Source: CBDAPI01 sp964565865 (lineage in GTDB: Bacteria > Acidobacteriota > UBA6911 > RPQK01 > CBDAPI01). From it: a DNA stretch of 64,000 nucleotides. The notes under the pieces were generated by a model. That model saw nothing but the letters and a program-made list of their open reading frames with translations. It was not told the DNA's origin and did not search any database. This document shows positions 35,501 to 44,757 of this stretch, one piece after another (the stretch's first letter is position 1; each line of letters begins with the position of its first letter). A program made the translations under genes and the position numbers. The stretch is taken from assembly GCA_964565865.1 (NCBI GenBank), contig CAZMGM010000001.1, positions 90,405-154,404 of the forward strand, read 5' to 3'.

Positions 35501-35649
35501 GCGGTGATTCTGACTCCGGACAGGCCCAAGCCGGATCCATCCCTGACCGACCCCGCGATGGATCCGGCCACCCGCGCCCAGGAATTGGGGCACATAACTG
35601 CCAGGCACAAAAGGAAGAGGACCCTTCGGATCAGTCGCTTCAATCTCAT
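32584..35649 (-). CDS. TonB-dependent receptor, Oar-like (carboxypeptidase-regulatory-like N-terminus)
   Basis: This approximately 1,021-residue outer-membrane protein has a signal peptide (LIRRVLFLLCLAVMCPNSWA), a carboxypeptidase-regulatory-like beta domain (SIAGSVRDGSGLGLSGVRIT to GLSGF), a plug domain (STATLDALPLNGRNFTELIA, VDGTDNNDPLTGG) and a long TonB barrel ending in aromatic EIQFGLRYKF. These receptors are numerous in Acidobacteriota and are thought to import oligosaccharides, peptides or other polymers; the first was Oar of Myxococcus. The longer frame reaches 35712. The Met at 35649 (MRLKRLIRR) is preferred because it begins a normal signal peptide, though AGGAGG lies 21 nt away, which is too far to be ideal. 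It diverges from the DUF1553 gene. Confidence 0.84.
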   Translation of the reverse strand: MRLKRLIRRVLFLLCLAVMCPNSWARVAGSIAGSVRDGSGLGLSGVRITARGASLPGGKVTTLTEDAGQYRLPHLPAGTYEITVGLSGFAPQIKSGVGVAVNQSVVLDFTLRAGSVNQTIEVIARIPIIEPSRSDLNSRISTATLDALPLNGRNFTELIALTPGAKPEPSGDRGTDISIFGERGAAISYLVDGTDNNDPLTGGSFQHFTQDSIQEFEVMTTGYEAEFGRAQAGVVNIVTRSGGNDFLGSAFGFFRDDALDASNVEGQAAPVLERSQWGGTLGGPVRRDRAFFFGALELLNEIRGVNIDQSRIPSFVGDGLATATGGEDFNVGPETQAFTGMFRFDWTLSEANQLHATFNRFSRENRGEISSPIAGTIALPSAARAEERQSNSWALRETWSASPRFVLETMGKYIDADSGVNLQRTQRLEPVLLLLRSGFLQTGAPFLGRTERDTGRLQISQNLSWLGGSGGSHQFKFGWDWLQSRVTGFNDVTNDVEYSSSFLNPNQADVMEEEFLRLGFQQAAARFFTLSGNPDGRLAVDMKNHDFGAFMQDGWQVRPDFTLNLGLRYDYASLFGDDRNNLAPRVGFAWNPGGNSRTVVRGSAGLFYDRNLLAAAATVPELGGVFTRSIFDVALPRLGSNYSDSLIDLVITSGFPAGDGSRTPAENPAYSQFAADLRDNPLTLYELLGIFVSEADDPTVITANNIRQLSGLSPEQAVQLLEATYVGTDWEFFDVPGGSIVGDRVLSFFPRGPLNLTRSVSRFSEHRTPRTVAFNLGADHQVSTNFVMAVNYVHRRSRDLLTRRIVNLFDVSPGDPRFGMTTDGGPRISQVTYEGLVNYDGVIVELRKRFSNRYSFNLSYTGSRAYDNLLIGSVGSGFSNNHDPHVDWGPSNLSAPHIFSGHHYLTLPWDLNFSLIAFWRSGNAFNPRGITDQDGDGLVDQRDTSFPRNDFRTDPVFDLDLRLEKVFRVRDRHTFSLLFETFNATNRANVANVNAVSGPDFGIANTFFPGREIQFGLRYKF

Positions 35650-36070
35650 CTGCCGAAACCGTAGCCCGGCACCTCCTTGCAAAGAGAAGATGCTATTTGC
35701 CGGGGGCGTCACTGGGACCCTGAGGTGCTCTCAAGACGCCTCTCAAACCTTATCGTATTTCTGTAAGGAATTACTAGTTTCACAAACATGCTCGCCGTCG
35801 TCCAATCGAACCCTGTTCAGAGAGCCAAACACGCTTAAACATTTTTGCCTCGAAGCTGTAACCTGACAGCCCTTAGTAAAGGTCGCGCGATCCAGTTTCC
35901 TCACTGTACCTACAACACTTTTGATCTGGAGGCCAGCGCTCGACGCTTCTTCGTCAGCATTTGGGGCGTTTTTTAGAGGGAGCGCCTCTACTCAACATGG
36001 TTGACACGCAGGACGGGTACTAACGGCTTCTCCAGACTCAACAGGGCGAGAAGCCCCTAGACGAAACCTT
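35650..36070. other. Divergent promoter region between Oar-like receptor and DUF1553 gene
   Basis: About 420 nt with no gene on either strand. TTGACA at 36000-36005 looks like a -35 element but has no -10 at normal spacing. The better-supported promoter for the plus-strand genes is annotated at 36071-36099. Nothing else stands out apart from a GCGTTTTTTAG tract near 35969. Confidence 0.4.
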
Positions 36071-36099
36071 TTGGCTGCAAAGGCGGTCAATAGTACAAT
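36071..36099 (+). promoter_or_regulatory. Candidate promoter of the DUF1553-DUF1501 operon, near the start codon
   Basis: TTGGCT (36071-36076) and TACAAT (36094-36099) are separated by 17 nt. The -10 matches the consensus in 5 of 6 positions. Transcription would begin at about the ATG at 36108, which has no ribosome binding site, so the mRNA may be leaderless. Confidence 0.35.
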
Positions 36100-36107
36100 C
36101 TACCATT

Positions 36108-39100
36108 ATGCATCGGAGAGTAGCGCGGGACCGGGTGCTGATGTGTCTGGCCTGCCTGTGCTTTTCGTCTGTGAACCCTGGGCTGGGGGAAAATAGACAC
36201 TCACAGCCGGTCGAGTTCGACCGCGACATCCGACCCATCCTCTCGGAGAACTGCTTTACCTGTCACGGTCCCGATGAACGGCAGCGTCATGCCGAACTTC
36301 GACTGGACACGCGGGACGGGATTTTTGCCCAACGCGGTGACCGCCAGGTTGTGGTGGCGAACCACCCGGGGGAAAGCCTGCTCATGCAGCGAATCGTCGC
36401 GGAAAAGTCCGCTCATCGCATGCCTCCTCCCGGGTCGGGAAAGGAGTTGAAGCCGGATCAGATACAGCTCCTCCACAGCTGGATTGAAGAGGGGGCACAG
36501 TGGCGGCAGCACTGGGCTTTTGTTCCTCCCCGACGACCCGAGCTGCCCCGGATACAGGCAAGCCACCGGGTCCGGAATGCCATTGACATGTTCATCCTGG
36601 ATCGGCTGGCGAGAGAGGGCTTGGAACCTTCAGTGGAGGCGGATCGTACGACCCTGATCCGGCGCGTTACCCTGGATCTGACTGGCCTGTCTCCCACACC
36701 AGAAGATGTGGATGCTTTCCTGGCTAATTCCTCGCCTCATGCCTACGAACTGCTGCTGGATCGTCTACTGGCTTCTCCCCGGTACGGAGAACGTATGGCC
36801 TGGCGCTGGCTGGAAGCGGCTCGCTACGCTGACACCAACGGCTACCAGAGCGACGGAGAGCGTTACATGTGGCGCTGGCGCGACTGGGTCATCCAGGCTT
36901 TCAACCAGAATATGCCCTTCGACCAGTTCACTGTCGAGCAGATCGCGGGCGACATGCTTCCCGCGGCCACGCTTGACCAGAAAATTGCCACCGGTTTCAA
37001 CCGAAACCATAGCGGCAACGGTGAAGGCGGGATTATCCCCGAGGAATACGCGGTCGAATACGTGGTCGATCGCGTGGACACCACCTCCACGGTGTGGCTG
37101 GGTCTCACCATGGGTTGTGCCCGCTGCCATGACCACAAATATGACCCCATTACTCAAAAGGAGTTCTATGAGCTCTTCGCCTTTTTCAACAATGTTCCCG
37201 AGAAAGGCGACGCCAACAAATACGGCAACTCTCCTCCCATGATCAAAGCGCCGACGTCCGAACAACAGATCGAGCTGCGTGCTTTGGAGCATCGTCTGGA
37301 GGCGGCCCGCAGCCGCTTTGCAGACCTGCGTTCACAAATTGAGACCGCACAGATGGAGTGGGAAAAGGCTCTTCCCAGGGATGGGGGTCTGGACTGGACG
37401 ATAACCCGGGGCCTGGTGGCCAGATACGCCCTGGACGGTGAGCTCGAGGTTGAGCTGCTCGAAGCTAGACCCTTGGCAAAGCCCGAAGAATCCCCCGGCT
37501 TCGAAGCGAAATTCGTAGAGGGTGAAGCGGTCTTCGTGCCAGGCCGCCTGGGACAGGCGGTGGCCTTTGACGGGACAGGCTTCATTGATGCCGGTGATAT
37601 CGGCGGGTTCGGCTATTTCGACAAGTTTTCGCTGGGATCCTGGGTCTATTTGACGGACTCCGCAGGCGGCACGGTGCTGTCCAAAATGGACGCCACCGAC
37701 GAATCCCGTGGCTACAGCCTCGAGGTCAGGGAGGGGAAAGTTCATCTGACTCTGGCCGTCCGGCGTCTCGATGACGCAATACGGGTACAGACAGCAGAGC
37801 CCCTGGTTTCGGACCAGTGGCACCATGTACTGGCGACTTATGACGGTTCCCGGACAGCCTCCGGGGTGACCGTTTACATCGATGGTCGCTCCCAGGAACT
37901 CGAGGTGCTGTTGGATGACCTGAATCAGAGTTTCACGACGGAAGAGCCGCTGCGAATTGGTGCACGGGGGGGCGCTGAAAGACGTTTTCACGGCTATACC
38001 GACGACGTGCGAGTATATTCCGTCCAACTCAAACCGGCAGAGGCTGCGGCGCTGGTCACCTTCCAGTCCATAGACAGAATTGCCGCCATGCCCTCTTCCC
38101 AGCGGACTGCGCAGCAGTCCACCAAGATCCGCCGCTGTTTTCTGGAGAGCTACTCTCCCCCTGCCATCCGCCAGGCCTGGCAGGACCTGCTCCGGTCGCA
38201 GGAGCGCAGGGACGAATTCTTCGAGAAAATACCCACCACGATGGTCATGGCGGAGCGAGAGACTCGTAGAGAGACGTTCTTTCTGCAGCGGGGCGAGTAT
38301 GACAAGCCGGGCGAGAAAGTGTTCCCCAACGTGCCTTCGGTTCTTCCACCGCTGCCATCTTCACTAAAGAAAAACAGGCTGGCCCTGGCCAGGTGGCTAG
38401 TGGACCCGGCCAATCCACTGACCGCTCGCGTCACCGTCAATCGCATCTGGCAAATGTACTTCGGAGCCGGCCTGGTCAAGACTCCTGAAGATTTTGGAAC
38501 GCGGGGCGAGGCGCCGACTCACCCCCGACTTCTGGACTGGCTGGCAGCGGAGTTCGTCGCAACGGGCTGGGATTTGAAAGCCCTGCACAAAACGATTCTG
38601 ATGAGTGCCACTTACCGCCAGACCTCACGGGTCACTCCGGCTCTTCATAAGATCGATCCCGTCAACCGGTGGCTCGCACGAGGCCCGCGACTTCGACTTT
38701 CCGCCGAGATGATCCGTGACCAGGCACTCTTCTCGAGCGGTCTTCTGGTTGAGCAGCGTGGCGGACCTTCGGTGCGACCCTATCAACCCGAAGGACTTTG
38801 GAAAGAGCTCTCCGACACCGCCAGCTACACGCAGGACTCCGGAGAAAGCCTCTATCGGCGCAGCCTTTACACGTTCTGGAAGCGCACCATTCCACCCCCT
38901 TCGATGGGCACCTTCGATGCGGCCACCCGGGAAACGTGCGTGGTTCGGGAGACTCGTACCAACACGCCGCTTCAGGCCCTGACCCTCCTCAACGACGTTA
39001 CGTTCGTTGAAGCTGCTCGAGTCCTGGCCCAGCGAATGCTGCGGAACGGGGGAGACACGGCTTCGGATCGGATCAGTCATGGTTTTCATCTGGTCACAGC

Positions 39101-39311
39101 GCGCCGGCCCAATTCCAGAGAACTAGAAATCCTCCGCGATGGCCTCCAGTTCCATCTGTCCGATTACCGAATAGATCCGGATGCGGCTTTAGAGCTGGCC
39201 GGTACAGGCGAAACCCCGCGGGACGAGGAGTTGGAAGTCACGGAACTGGCTGCCTATACTGCAGTAGCAAACTTGCTCCTGAATCTGGACGAGACGGTAA
39301 CAAAGGAGTGA
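36108..39311 (+). CDS. Planctomycete-type cytochrome c / DUF1549 / LamG / DUF1553 protein
   Basis: The 1,067-residue secreted protein begins with a hydrophobic signal (RVLMCLACLCFSSVNPGLG). It then carries a PSCyt1 haem motif ENCFTCHGPDE near residue 48, a DUF1549 domain (DMFILDRLAREGL to MGCARCHDHKYDP, with a second CxxCH near residue 340), a central concanavalin/LamG domain (about 440-650: FDGTGFIDAGDIGGF, DQWHHVLATYDGSR) and a C-terminal DUF1553 domain (LARWLVDPANPLTARVTVNR, TPLQALTLLNDVTF). This architecture is characteristic of Planctomycetota, Verrucomicrobiota and some Acidobacteriota. The family's reaction is unknown, though electron transfer linked to polysaccharide use has been proposed. 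It overlaps the start region of the DUF1501 gene, with which it is almost always paired. Confidence 0.9.
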   Translation: MHRRVARDRVLMCLACLCFSSVNPGLGENRHSQPVEFDRDIRPILSENCFTCHGPDERQRHAELRLDTRDGIFAQRGDRQVVVANHPGESLLMQRIVAEKSAHRMPPPGSGKELKPDQIQLLHSWIEEGAQWRQHWAFVPPRRPELPRIQASHRVRNAIDMFILDRLAREGLEPSVEADRTTLIRRVTLDLTGLSPTPEDVDAFLANSSPHAYELLLDRLLASPRYGERMAWRWLEAARYADTNGYQSDGERYMWRWRDWVIQAFNQNMPFDQFTVEQIAGDMLPAATLDQKIATGFNRNHSGNGEGGIIPEEYAVEYVVDRVDTTSTVWLGLTMGCARCHDHKYDPITQKEFYELFAFFNNVPEKGDANKYGNSPPMIKAPTSEQQIELRALEHRLEAARSRFADLRSQIETAQMEWEKALPRDGGLDWTITRGLVARYALDGELEVELLEARPLAKPEESPGFEAKFVEGEAVFVPGRLGQAVAFDGTGFIDAGDIGGFGYFDKFSLGSWVYLTDSAGGTVLSKMDATDESRGYSLEVREGKVHLTLAVRRLDDAIRVQTAEPLVSDQWHHVLATYDGSRTASGVTVYIDGRSQELEVLLDDLNQSFTTEEPLRIGARGGAERRFHGYTDDVRVYSVQLKPAEAAALVTFQSIDRIAAMPSSQRTAQQSTKIRRCFLESYSPPAIRQAWQDLLRSQERRDEFFEKIPTTMVMAERETRRETFFLQRGEYDKPGEKVFPNVPSVLPPLPSSLKKNRLALARWLVDPANPLTARVTVNRIWQMYFGAGLVKTPEDFGTRGEAPTHPRLLDWLAAEFVATGWDLKALHKTILMSATYRQTSRVTPALHKIDPVNRWLARGPRLRLSAEMIRDQALFSSGLLVEQRGGPSVRPYQPEGLWKELSDTASYTQDSGESLYRRSLYTFWKRTIPPPSMGTFDAATRETCVVRETRTNTPLQALTLLNDVTFVEAARVLAQRMLRNGGDTASDRISHGFHLVTARRPNSRELEILRDGLQFHLSDYRIDPDAALELAGTGETPRDEELEVTELAAYTAVANLLLNLDETVTKE

Positions 39312-39313
39312 AC

Positions 39314-40759
39314 ATGAACCCGCTGTTGGAAGAACCCCTCTTGATGACCCGGCGTCATTTTTTCGGGCTCTCGAGTATGGGCATCGGAGCGGCGGCACTT
39401 GCCACGCTGCTCAACGACAATCTTGCGGCCTCCCGGACAACCGGCGGGTTGTCGAGCCTTCCGCATTTCAAGCCCCGGGCCAAGCGTGTCATCTATCTGT
39501 TTCAGTCCGGCGCCCCCTCCCAGATGGATTTGTTCGACTACAAGCCGAAGCTGGATGGAATGTTCAGTGCCGATCTGCCCCCTTCAGTACGGATGGGACA
39601 ACGCCTGACGACCATGACCTCGAAGCAGGAGCGCTTTCCCATCGCCCCATCCCGGTTTCGCTTCGCGCGGCACGGGAAGGCCGGGGCGTGGGTGAGTGAG
39701 CTCATGCCGCACGCGGCGGGAATAGTTGACGACCTGTGCTTCGTCAAGTCCATGTACACGGAAGCCATTAACCACGATCCAGCCATTACTTTCTTCCAGA
39801 CTGGAGCTCAGCTGGCGGGCCGCCCCAGCATTGGAGCCTGGCTGTCCTACGGACTGGGAAGCGAGAGCCGCGATTTGCCGGGTTTCGTGGTGATGGTCTC
39901 GCAGGGCAGCTCCAGAGTGGGGCAGCCTCTTTACGACCGCTTGTGGGGCAGCGGCTTCCTGCCCACCCGGTATCAAGGGGTCAAGTTCCGATCGGTCGGG
40001 GATCCCGTTCTTCACCTTTCGAACCCCGCGGGACTCAAGGATCGGACCCGCCGCCGCACACTGGACGATCTGAACAAACTCAACCAGCTGAAACTGGGTG
40101 AGGTCGGGGACCCGGAGATCTCCACCCGCATCGCTCAATACGAGTTGGCGTACCGAATGCAGAGTTCCCTGCCCGAGCTGACTGATCTCTCCGACGAACC
40201 CGAACATATTTTTGAGCTTTATGGTCCTGACTCGAGGAAACGGGGGACCTATGCCGCCAATTGCCTGCAGGCCCGGCGGCTGGCGGAGCGAGGAGTGCGC
40301 TTTATTCAACTTTTTCACAGAGGGTGGGACCAGCATTTTTTTCTGCCCAAGCAGATCCGTCAACAATGCCAGGACACCGACCAGCCCACGGCAGCCCTGA
40401 TCAAGGACCTGAAACAGCGGGGACTGTTGGAGGATACGCTCGTCATCTGGGGCGGAGAATTCGGCAGGACCGTCTATTGCCAGGGGCGCTTGACCGAGGA
40501 CAACTACGGGCGGGATCACCATCCACGCTGCTTCACCATGTGGATGGCCGGAGCCGGTGTCAAACCCGGTATCAGTTATGGAGAAACCGACGAGTTCAGC
40601 TACAACATCACAAGTGATCCCGTCCATGTGCACGATTTGAACGCCACCATCCTGCATTGCCTGGGAATTGATCACACGAAACTGACTTTTAAGTTTCAGG
40701 GCCGCGACTTCCGGCTGACCGACGTACACGGCCGGGTGGTCGAACAGATTCTGGCTTGA
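39314..40759 (+). CDS. DUF1501 family protein, Tat-exported
   Basis: This approximately 481-residue protein opens with a twin-arginine signal (TRRHFFGLSSMGIGAAALA), so it should be exported folded. The DUF1501 domain belongs to the alkaline-phosphatase/sulfatase fold group. Recognisable parts are VIYLFQSGAPSQMDLFDYKP, LCFVKSMYTEAINHDPAITF, GAWLSYGLGSES, WGGEFGRT and GRDHHPRCFTMWMAGAGVKPG. AAAGGAG precedes the ATG at 39314; a GTG 6 nt upstream is in frame. Its start region touches the stop of the DUF1553 gene. The pair is a typical operon of unknown exact function, often associated with degradation of complex carbohydrates. Catalytic competence is not established. Confidence 0.9.
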   Translation: MNPLLEEPLLMTRRHFFGLSSMGIGAAALATLLNDNLAASRTTGGLSSLPHFKPRAKRVIYLFQSGAPSQMDLFDYKPKLDGMFSADLPPSVRMGQRLTTMTSKQERFPIAPSRFRFARHGKAGAWVSELMPHAAGIVDDLCFVKSMYTEAINHDPAITFFQTGAQLAGRPSIGAWLSYGLGSESRDLPGFVVMVSQGSSRVGQPLYDRLWGSGFLPTRYQGVKFRSVGDPVLHLSNPAGLKDRTRRRTLDDLNKLNQLKLGEVGDPEISTRIAQYELAYRMQSSLPELTDLSDEPEHIFELYGPDSRKRGTYAANCLQARRLAERGVRFIQLFHRGWDQHFFLPKQIRQQCQDTDQPTAALIKDLKQRGLLEDTLVIWGGEFGRTVYCQGRLTEDNYGRDHHPRCFTMWMAGAGVKPGISYGETDEFSYNITSDPVHVHDLNATILHCLGIDHTKLTFKFQGRDFRLTDVHGRVVEQILA

Positions 40760-40851
40760 TTTACCTGAACCCCTTATCTATGTCACCAGTTCTTACCGAG
40801 CGCTGATGGAGGTGCCTGACCAGGTCGGCTTCGCGAGGGAGAAGAAGAACT

Positions 40852-43059
40852 ATGAACGACAGAGTTCAAATCAGAGGACTGAAGATCGATGCCCGGCTGC
40901 ACAACCTGCTGGAAAGCGAGATCACGCCAGGGACCGGTATCGAGGCCAACGCTTTTTGGGCGTCACTTGCCAGCATCGTTCAAGATCTCGAGCCCGGCAA
41001 CAGAGCACTGCTGGAGCAGCGAGATGCACGGCAGCGAGTGATCGACGACTGGTGTTTGGATCGCCAGGGGAAACCCCTTGACCATGCCGAATACCGGGCC
41101 TTTCTAGAAGAGACCGGGTATCTGCTTCCAGAGGGTGGGGACTATCAAGTAGACCCGGCCAACGTGGACCCTGAGATCGCAAAAGTATCCGGACCCCAGC
41201 TGGTCGTACCCGTTGACAACGCACGTTATGCCCTCAATGCGGCCAACGCCCGCTGGGGCAGCCTTTACGATGCCCTGTACGGCACGAATGTGATCCCTCA
41301 GGAAAGTGGCTCAACGGTAGGCGACACGTACAACCCGGTTCGCGGAGCTCGCGTGATTGGGGAGACAGAGGCTTTCCTGGACCGGGTGGTTAGCCTGGAG
41401 CATGGTTCGTTCTCAGATGTGACTCTCTTCTCGCTGGAAGATGCCGGAGGAATAAAACGACTGGTGGCGTCACTCGCAAGCGGGAACCAGGTCCGTCTGG
41501 TAGATCCCGGACAATTCGGAGGCTTCAGTGTAGCCGGCAGTGAACTCGCCTCTATTCTCCTGATCAACAATGGGCTGCACATTGAAATCCAGATTGACCG
41601 GAACCATCCTGTGGGAAAGGTCCACCCTGCCGGTGTCAAAGACGTGCTCTTGGAAGCAGCCATTACGACCATCCAGGACTGTGAAGACTCGGTCGCCGCC
41701 GTGGATGCGGCCGACAAACTGCAAGTCTACCGCAACTGGAACGGGCTCATGAAAGGGACACTGGAAACGACCTTTGAGAAGAACGGGCAACCCTTAACCC
41801 GCCGTCTAAATCCGGACAAGACGTTCACGGATCCTCGCGGCCAGGGCCTGACTCTGCCAGGCCGCAGCCTGCTACTGGTGCGTAATGTGGGGATCCATAT
41901 GTACACCAATTCTGTGATCACAGAAGACGACCGAGAGATCCCGGAAGGGTTTTTGGACGCTATGGTGACCGCGTTAGCTGCTCTGCACGATCTCAGGGGA
42001 AAGGCAAAGTATTGCAACAGCCGGACGGGAAGCGTCTATATCGTCAAGCCCAAAATGCACGGGCCGGAGGAAGTGGCTGCAACGGTGGAACTGTTTGGGA
42101 GAGTCGAAGAATCCCTGGGCATGGGAAAGAATACTCTCAAAATCGGTATTATGGACGAAGAACGCCGCACAACCGTAAACCTGAAGGAAGCCATTCGGGC
42201 TGCCCGCGAGAGAATCTTTTTCATCAACACGGGTTTCCTTGATCGCACCGGAGATGAAATCCACACCAGCATGGCACTCGGCCCGGTACTTCCCAAAATG
42301 GAAATCAAGAACCAGCCTTGGATGAACGCGTACGAAGACTGGAACGTGGATATCGGCATCGCAACCGGACTGATTGGAAAGGCGCAGATCGGCAAGGGGA
42401 TGTGGACCATGCCCGACCTGATGGGGGAGATGGTCGAGACGAAGCTGGAGCACCCCCGCGCTGGGGCATCCACCGCATGGGTGCCGTCGCCAACTGCCGC
42501 CACGCTGCACGCCATGCATTATCACCAGGTGAATGTTGCCCGGCGACAACGAGAACTTGCCGCAAGAGAACGGGCCAGACTCAGCGACATTCTCACGCCG
42601 CCCTTGCTGGACCGGGATTTGACATCCGCCGAGATCGAGCAGGAGCTGGAAAACAACACTCAGGGCGTACTTGGTTACGTAGTGCGCTGGGTAGACCAGG
42701 GTATCGGATGTTCAAAGGTACCGGACATTCATAATGTGGGATTGATGGAAGACCGGGCAACGCTGCGTATATCGAGTCAGCATATGGCCAACTGGCTGCA
42801 TCATGGGATTGTGACTAAGGAACAGGTGATCGCCACCTTCAAACGCATGGCCATCGTTGTGGACGGGCAGAACCAGCGTGATCCCGGGTATCGAAACATG
42901 GCCCCCGACTATGACGGAAGCATTGCCTTTCAGGCAGCATTGGACCTGGTCTTCCAGGGAACCAAAACTGCCAACGGGTACACCGAAAGCGTGCTACATC
43001 GGCGCCGCAGAGAAGTCAAATACAGGATGACGGGAAAACCGGTGGAAGACTCTTCCTGA
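40852..43059 (+). CDS. glcB: Malate synthase G
   Basis: The 735-residue protein has the length and full set of segments of monomeric malate synthase G: NAANARWGSLYDALYGTNVIP, RTGSVYIVKPKMHGPEEVA, LKIGIMDEERRTTVNL with the catalytic Glu and Asp region, INTGFLDRTGDEIHTS, GKGMWTMPDLM and a C-terminal NMAPDYDGSIAFQAALDLV. It condenses glyoxylate with acetyl-CoA to give malate, closing the glyoxylate cycle or the glycolate pathway. No isocitrate lyase gene is nearby, so glyoxylate may come from glycolate or from sugar-acid breakdown. A purine-rich ribosome binding site (GAGGGAGAAGAAGAA) precedes the ATG. A probable terminator lies 100 nt after the stop. Single-gene transcription unit. Confidence 0.97.
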   Translation: MNDRVQIRGLKIDARLHNLLESEITPGTGIEANAFWASLASIVQDLEPGNRALLEQRDARQRVIDDWCLDRQGKPLDHAEYRAFLEETGYLLPEGGDYQVDPANVDPEIAKVSGPQLVVPVDNARYALNAANARWGSLYDALYGTNVIPQESGSTVGDTYNPVRGARVIGETEAFLDRVVSLEHGSFSDVTLFSLEDAGGIKRLVASLASGNQVRLVDPGQFGGFSVAGSELASILLINNGLHIEIQIDRNHPVGKVHPAGVKDVLLEAAITTIQDCEDSVAAVDAADKLQVYRNWNGLMKGTLETTFEKNGQPLTRRLNPDKTFTDPRGQGLTLPGRSLLLVRNVGIHMYTNSVITEDDREIPEGFLDAMVTALAALHDLRGKAKYCNSRTGSVYIVKPKMHGPEEVAATVELFGRVEESLGMGKNTLKIGIMDEERRTTVNLKEAIRAARERIFFINTGFLDRTGDEIHTSMALGPVLPKMEIKNQPWMNAYEDWNVDIGIATGLIGKAQIGKGMWTMPDLMGEMVETKLEHPRAGASTAWVPSPTAATLHAMHYHQVNVARRQRELAARERARLSDILTPPLLDRDLTSAEIEQELENNTQGVLGYVVRWVDQGIGCSKVPDIHNVGLMEDRATLRISSQHMANWLHHGIVTKEQVIATFKRMAIVVDGQNQRDPGYRNMAPDYDGSIAFQAALDLVFQGTKTANGYTESVLHRRRREVKYRMTGKPVEDSS

Positions 43060-43160
43060 CCCTGGCCGTCGACAACCTTTGACTCACAGTCCCAGTCGAC
43101 GAATATAAAGTCTGCAGCCTCGTAAACGCGAGTGGCACCGAAACGATTCGTCAGGAGAAC

Positions 43161-43202
43161 TACTTCACAGTATCTACTGGTGTCGTGAAGTACGGGTTTT
43201 TT
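43161..43202 (+). terminator. Intrinsic terminator after malate synthase
   Basis: TACTTCAC and GTGAAGTA form an 8-bp stem (43161-43168 with 43185-43192) enclosing 16 nt, within which AGTA and TACT can also pair. Six T follow at 43197-43202 after CGGG. Orientation fits termination of the glcB transcript. Confidence 0.55.
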
Positions 43203-43372
43203 CTTCCTCAGAAATCTCGTTTTATAAGTGACCTGGACTCTGCTCAGGAAAAGAGCCACCACTTGCTGCTTGTTCTTGAGCCGATTATCCTGCCGGGGAA
43301 CCGGGAACAGAACGGTGCAGCGTAAGCGAGCTATTCACAGGCTTGACGCGCATCGCCGCGTGGTAGCGGCAC

Positions 43373-44749
43373 CTACCCCTCGTCCTCCCTTGAGACCGAT
43401 CGAAGGCCGACCAAGGTGAGTGTGGCGAAAACGGCCATGGCCATTCCCTGCCAGGGGGGGAAGAACGCAATGGCAAAGGCAATCAGCAAGACCGTGCCCT
43501 GCTCGGTTCGGGTGTGGACGATCCCGATAGCCACATAAAAGCAAGCGAACCCCGTCAGAATCAAGGTCAGGGCCAGCGCAATCGGCATCAGAGGCTTCAG
43601 GGCCGAGACCACGGGCAGCAACAGGTAGAGCACCGGTATTCCGAAGGAGTAATAAGACGAAATACCGCTGAACAGTGAGTCCATGGCCCGTCGTCCCTCG
43701 GCCCACCGCCGCACGATAATCACATGGACACCTGTCCAGAGGGCTCCCTGGGTCGGGAAAAACGGTACGACCAGGGCACTGCACAGATTCCGGATTCCCA
43801 GCGCCAGGTGAGATCGGGTGAGATTGATGTCGATTTTTTCATCCGGCCGGGAGGGGATCGCCGACTTGAGAACTTCCATCCCTGTAATCAGATCGCCAAA
43901 GAGGATCACGTATCCCATCAAGGCCAGCGGAAGCATCTCCAGAAACATGTGAGGGGCGGGCCAGCCAATGCTGAAAGGAGAAGCCTTGACCCACAAATCG
44001 AACACCGGTGGGATCAGAATTCCGTTCTCCACCTGATACTCGATTTCACCCACAAAGGGCCCTACCAGCGCGGCGGCCACGAAACCCGGGAGCAGGCCGA
44101 GGGAGGTCACCAGGGCCAGCCACTTGTGCTTACGCTTGTATCGTTGGAGGGGAATGGAAAACATCAGAATCAGGCAAGTTCCTAGCGCCACCAGTGTGCT
44201 CACGGGCTGCACATCAAAGGCCTCTCCTTCCACCAGAAAAACTCTGTATACGGCAGCCAGCGCTGCTCCCATAACAATGCCTGCCTTGAAAGTGCCCGGG
44301 AGCCATTCCACAAACTTTTTCCCCAAACCAGTGAAACCCATGAAAAAGAGAATCAGGGAGAAGTTTATGGATACGGCGGTCATGAGCTGGAACTTCAGGA
44401 CTGGACCGGGATAAACCTGGCGGCCGTCTTCACCGGTGGCAAGAACCACGCTCAAGACCAGCGGAAGAGCAGGGGTGATCCAGCCAGGAGCAAAGGGGTC
44501 TCCAAAAACAATGAAGGCGCTGCACACGAGCAGCGTCAGCACCACAATGAAGGCCACTGCCTCTTCGAAAGTGAGCCCGAACTGGCCCGTGAGAAGAGGG
44601 ACCAGAGCCAGACCCGTCGCGCCTGCCACCAGGAATCCCTGAAGAAATTCCGGGACGTCCACGCCGGTGTGATAAAAGGGCACTCGAACCGTGAATGGTC
44701 CCCACTTCCATCCCGGATGTTCGACTCCGACCTGACGATGGACTGGCAT
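43373..44749 (-). CDS. Polytopic membrane permease, NCS2 (xanthine/uracil)-like
   Basis: The 458-residue protein has about 12 hydrophobic segments and a short N-terminal hydrophilic part. Features compatible with the NCS2/solute-carrier-23 fold are a paired pattern of helices (GFLVAGATGLALVPLL, FIVVLTLLVCSAFIVFGDPFAPGWITPALPL) and a late GDLITGMEVLKSAIPSRPDEKIDIN region with a GxxxxD-type motif. No exact NCS2 QH signature is seen, so transport of purines is a guess; an anion or organic-acid symporter is also possible. It lies 8 nt downstream of the PQQ-propeller gene in the same direction, indicating an operon. The ATG follows a weak ribosome binding site. The final residues (SREDEG) are cytoplasmic. 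Confidence 0.65.
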   Translation of the reverse strand: MPVHRQVGVEHPGWKWGPFTVRVPFYHTGVDVPEFLQGFLVAGATGLALVPLLTGQFGLTFEEAVAFIVVLTLLVCSAFIVFGDPFAPGWITPALPLVLSVVLATGEDGRQVYPGPVLKFQLMTAVSINFSLILFFMGFTGLGKKFVEWLPGTFKAGIVMGAALAAVYRVFLVEGEAFDVQPVSTLVALGTCLILMFSIPLQRYKRKHKWLALVTSLGLLPGFVAAALVGPFVGEIEYQVENGILIPPVFDLWVKASPFSIGWPAPHMFLEMLPLALMGYVILFGDLITGMEVLKSAIPSRPDEKIDINLTRSHLALGIRNLCSALVVPFFPTQGALWTGVHVIIVRRWAEGRRAMDSLFSGISSYYSFGIPVLYLLLPVVSALKPLMPIALALTLILTGFACFYVAIGIVHTRTEQGTVLLIAFAIAFFPPWQGMAMAVFATLTLVGLRSVSREDEG

Positions 44750-44757
44750 AAACTGAG

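Noticed and set aside
36000..36005. TTGACA as a -35 element upstream of the DUF1553 gene
   Set aside because: No -10-like hexamer occurs 15-19 nt downstream.
42930..43262. Minus-strand frame of 110 codons across the end of malate synthase
   Set aside because: The unique half looks protein-like (RVYEAADFIFVDWD) but has no start signal or family match, and the other half is antisense to glcB.
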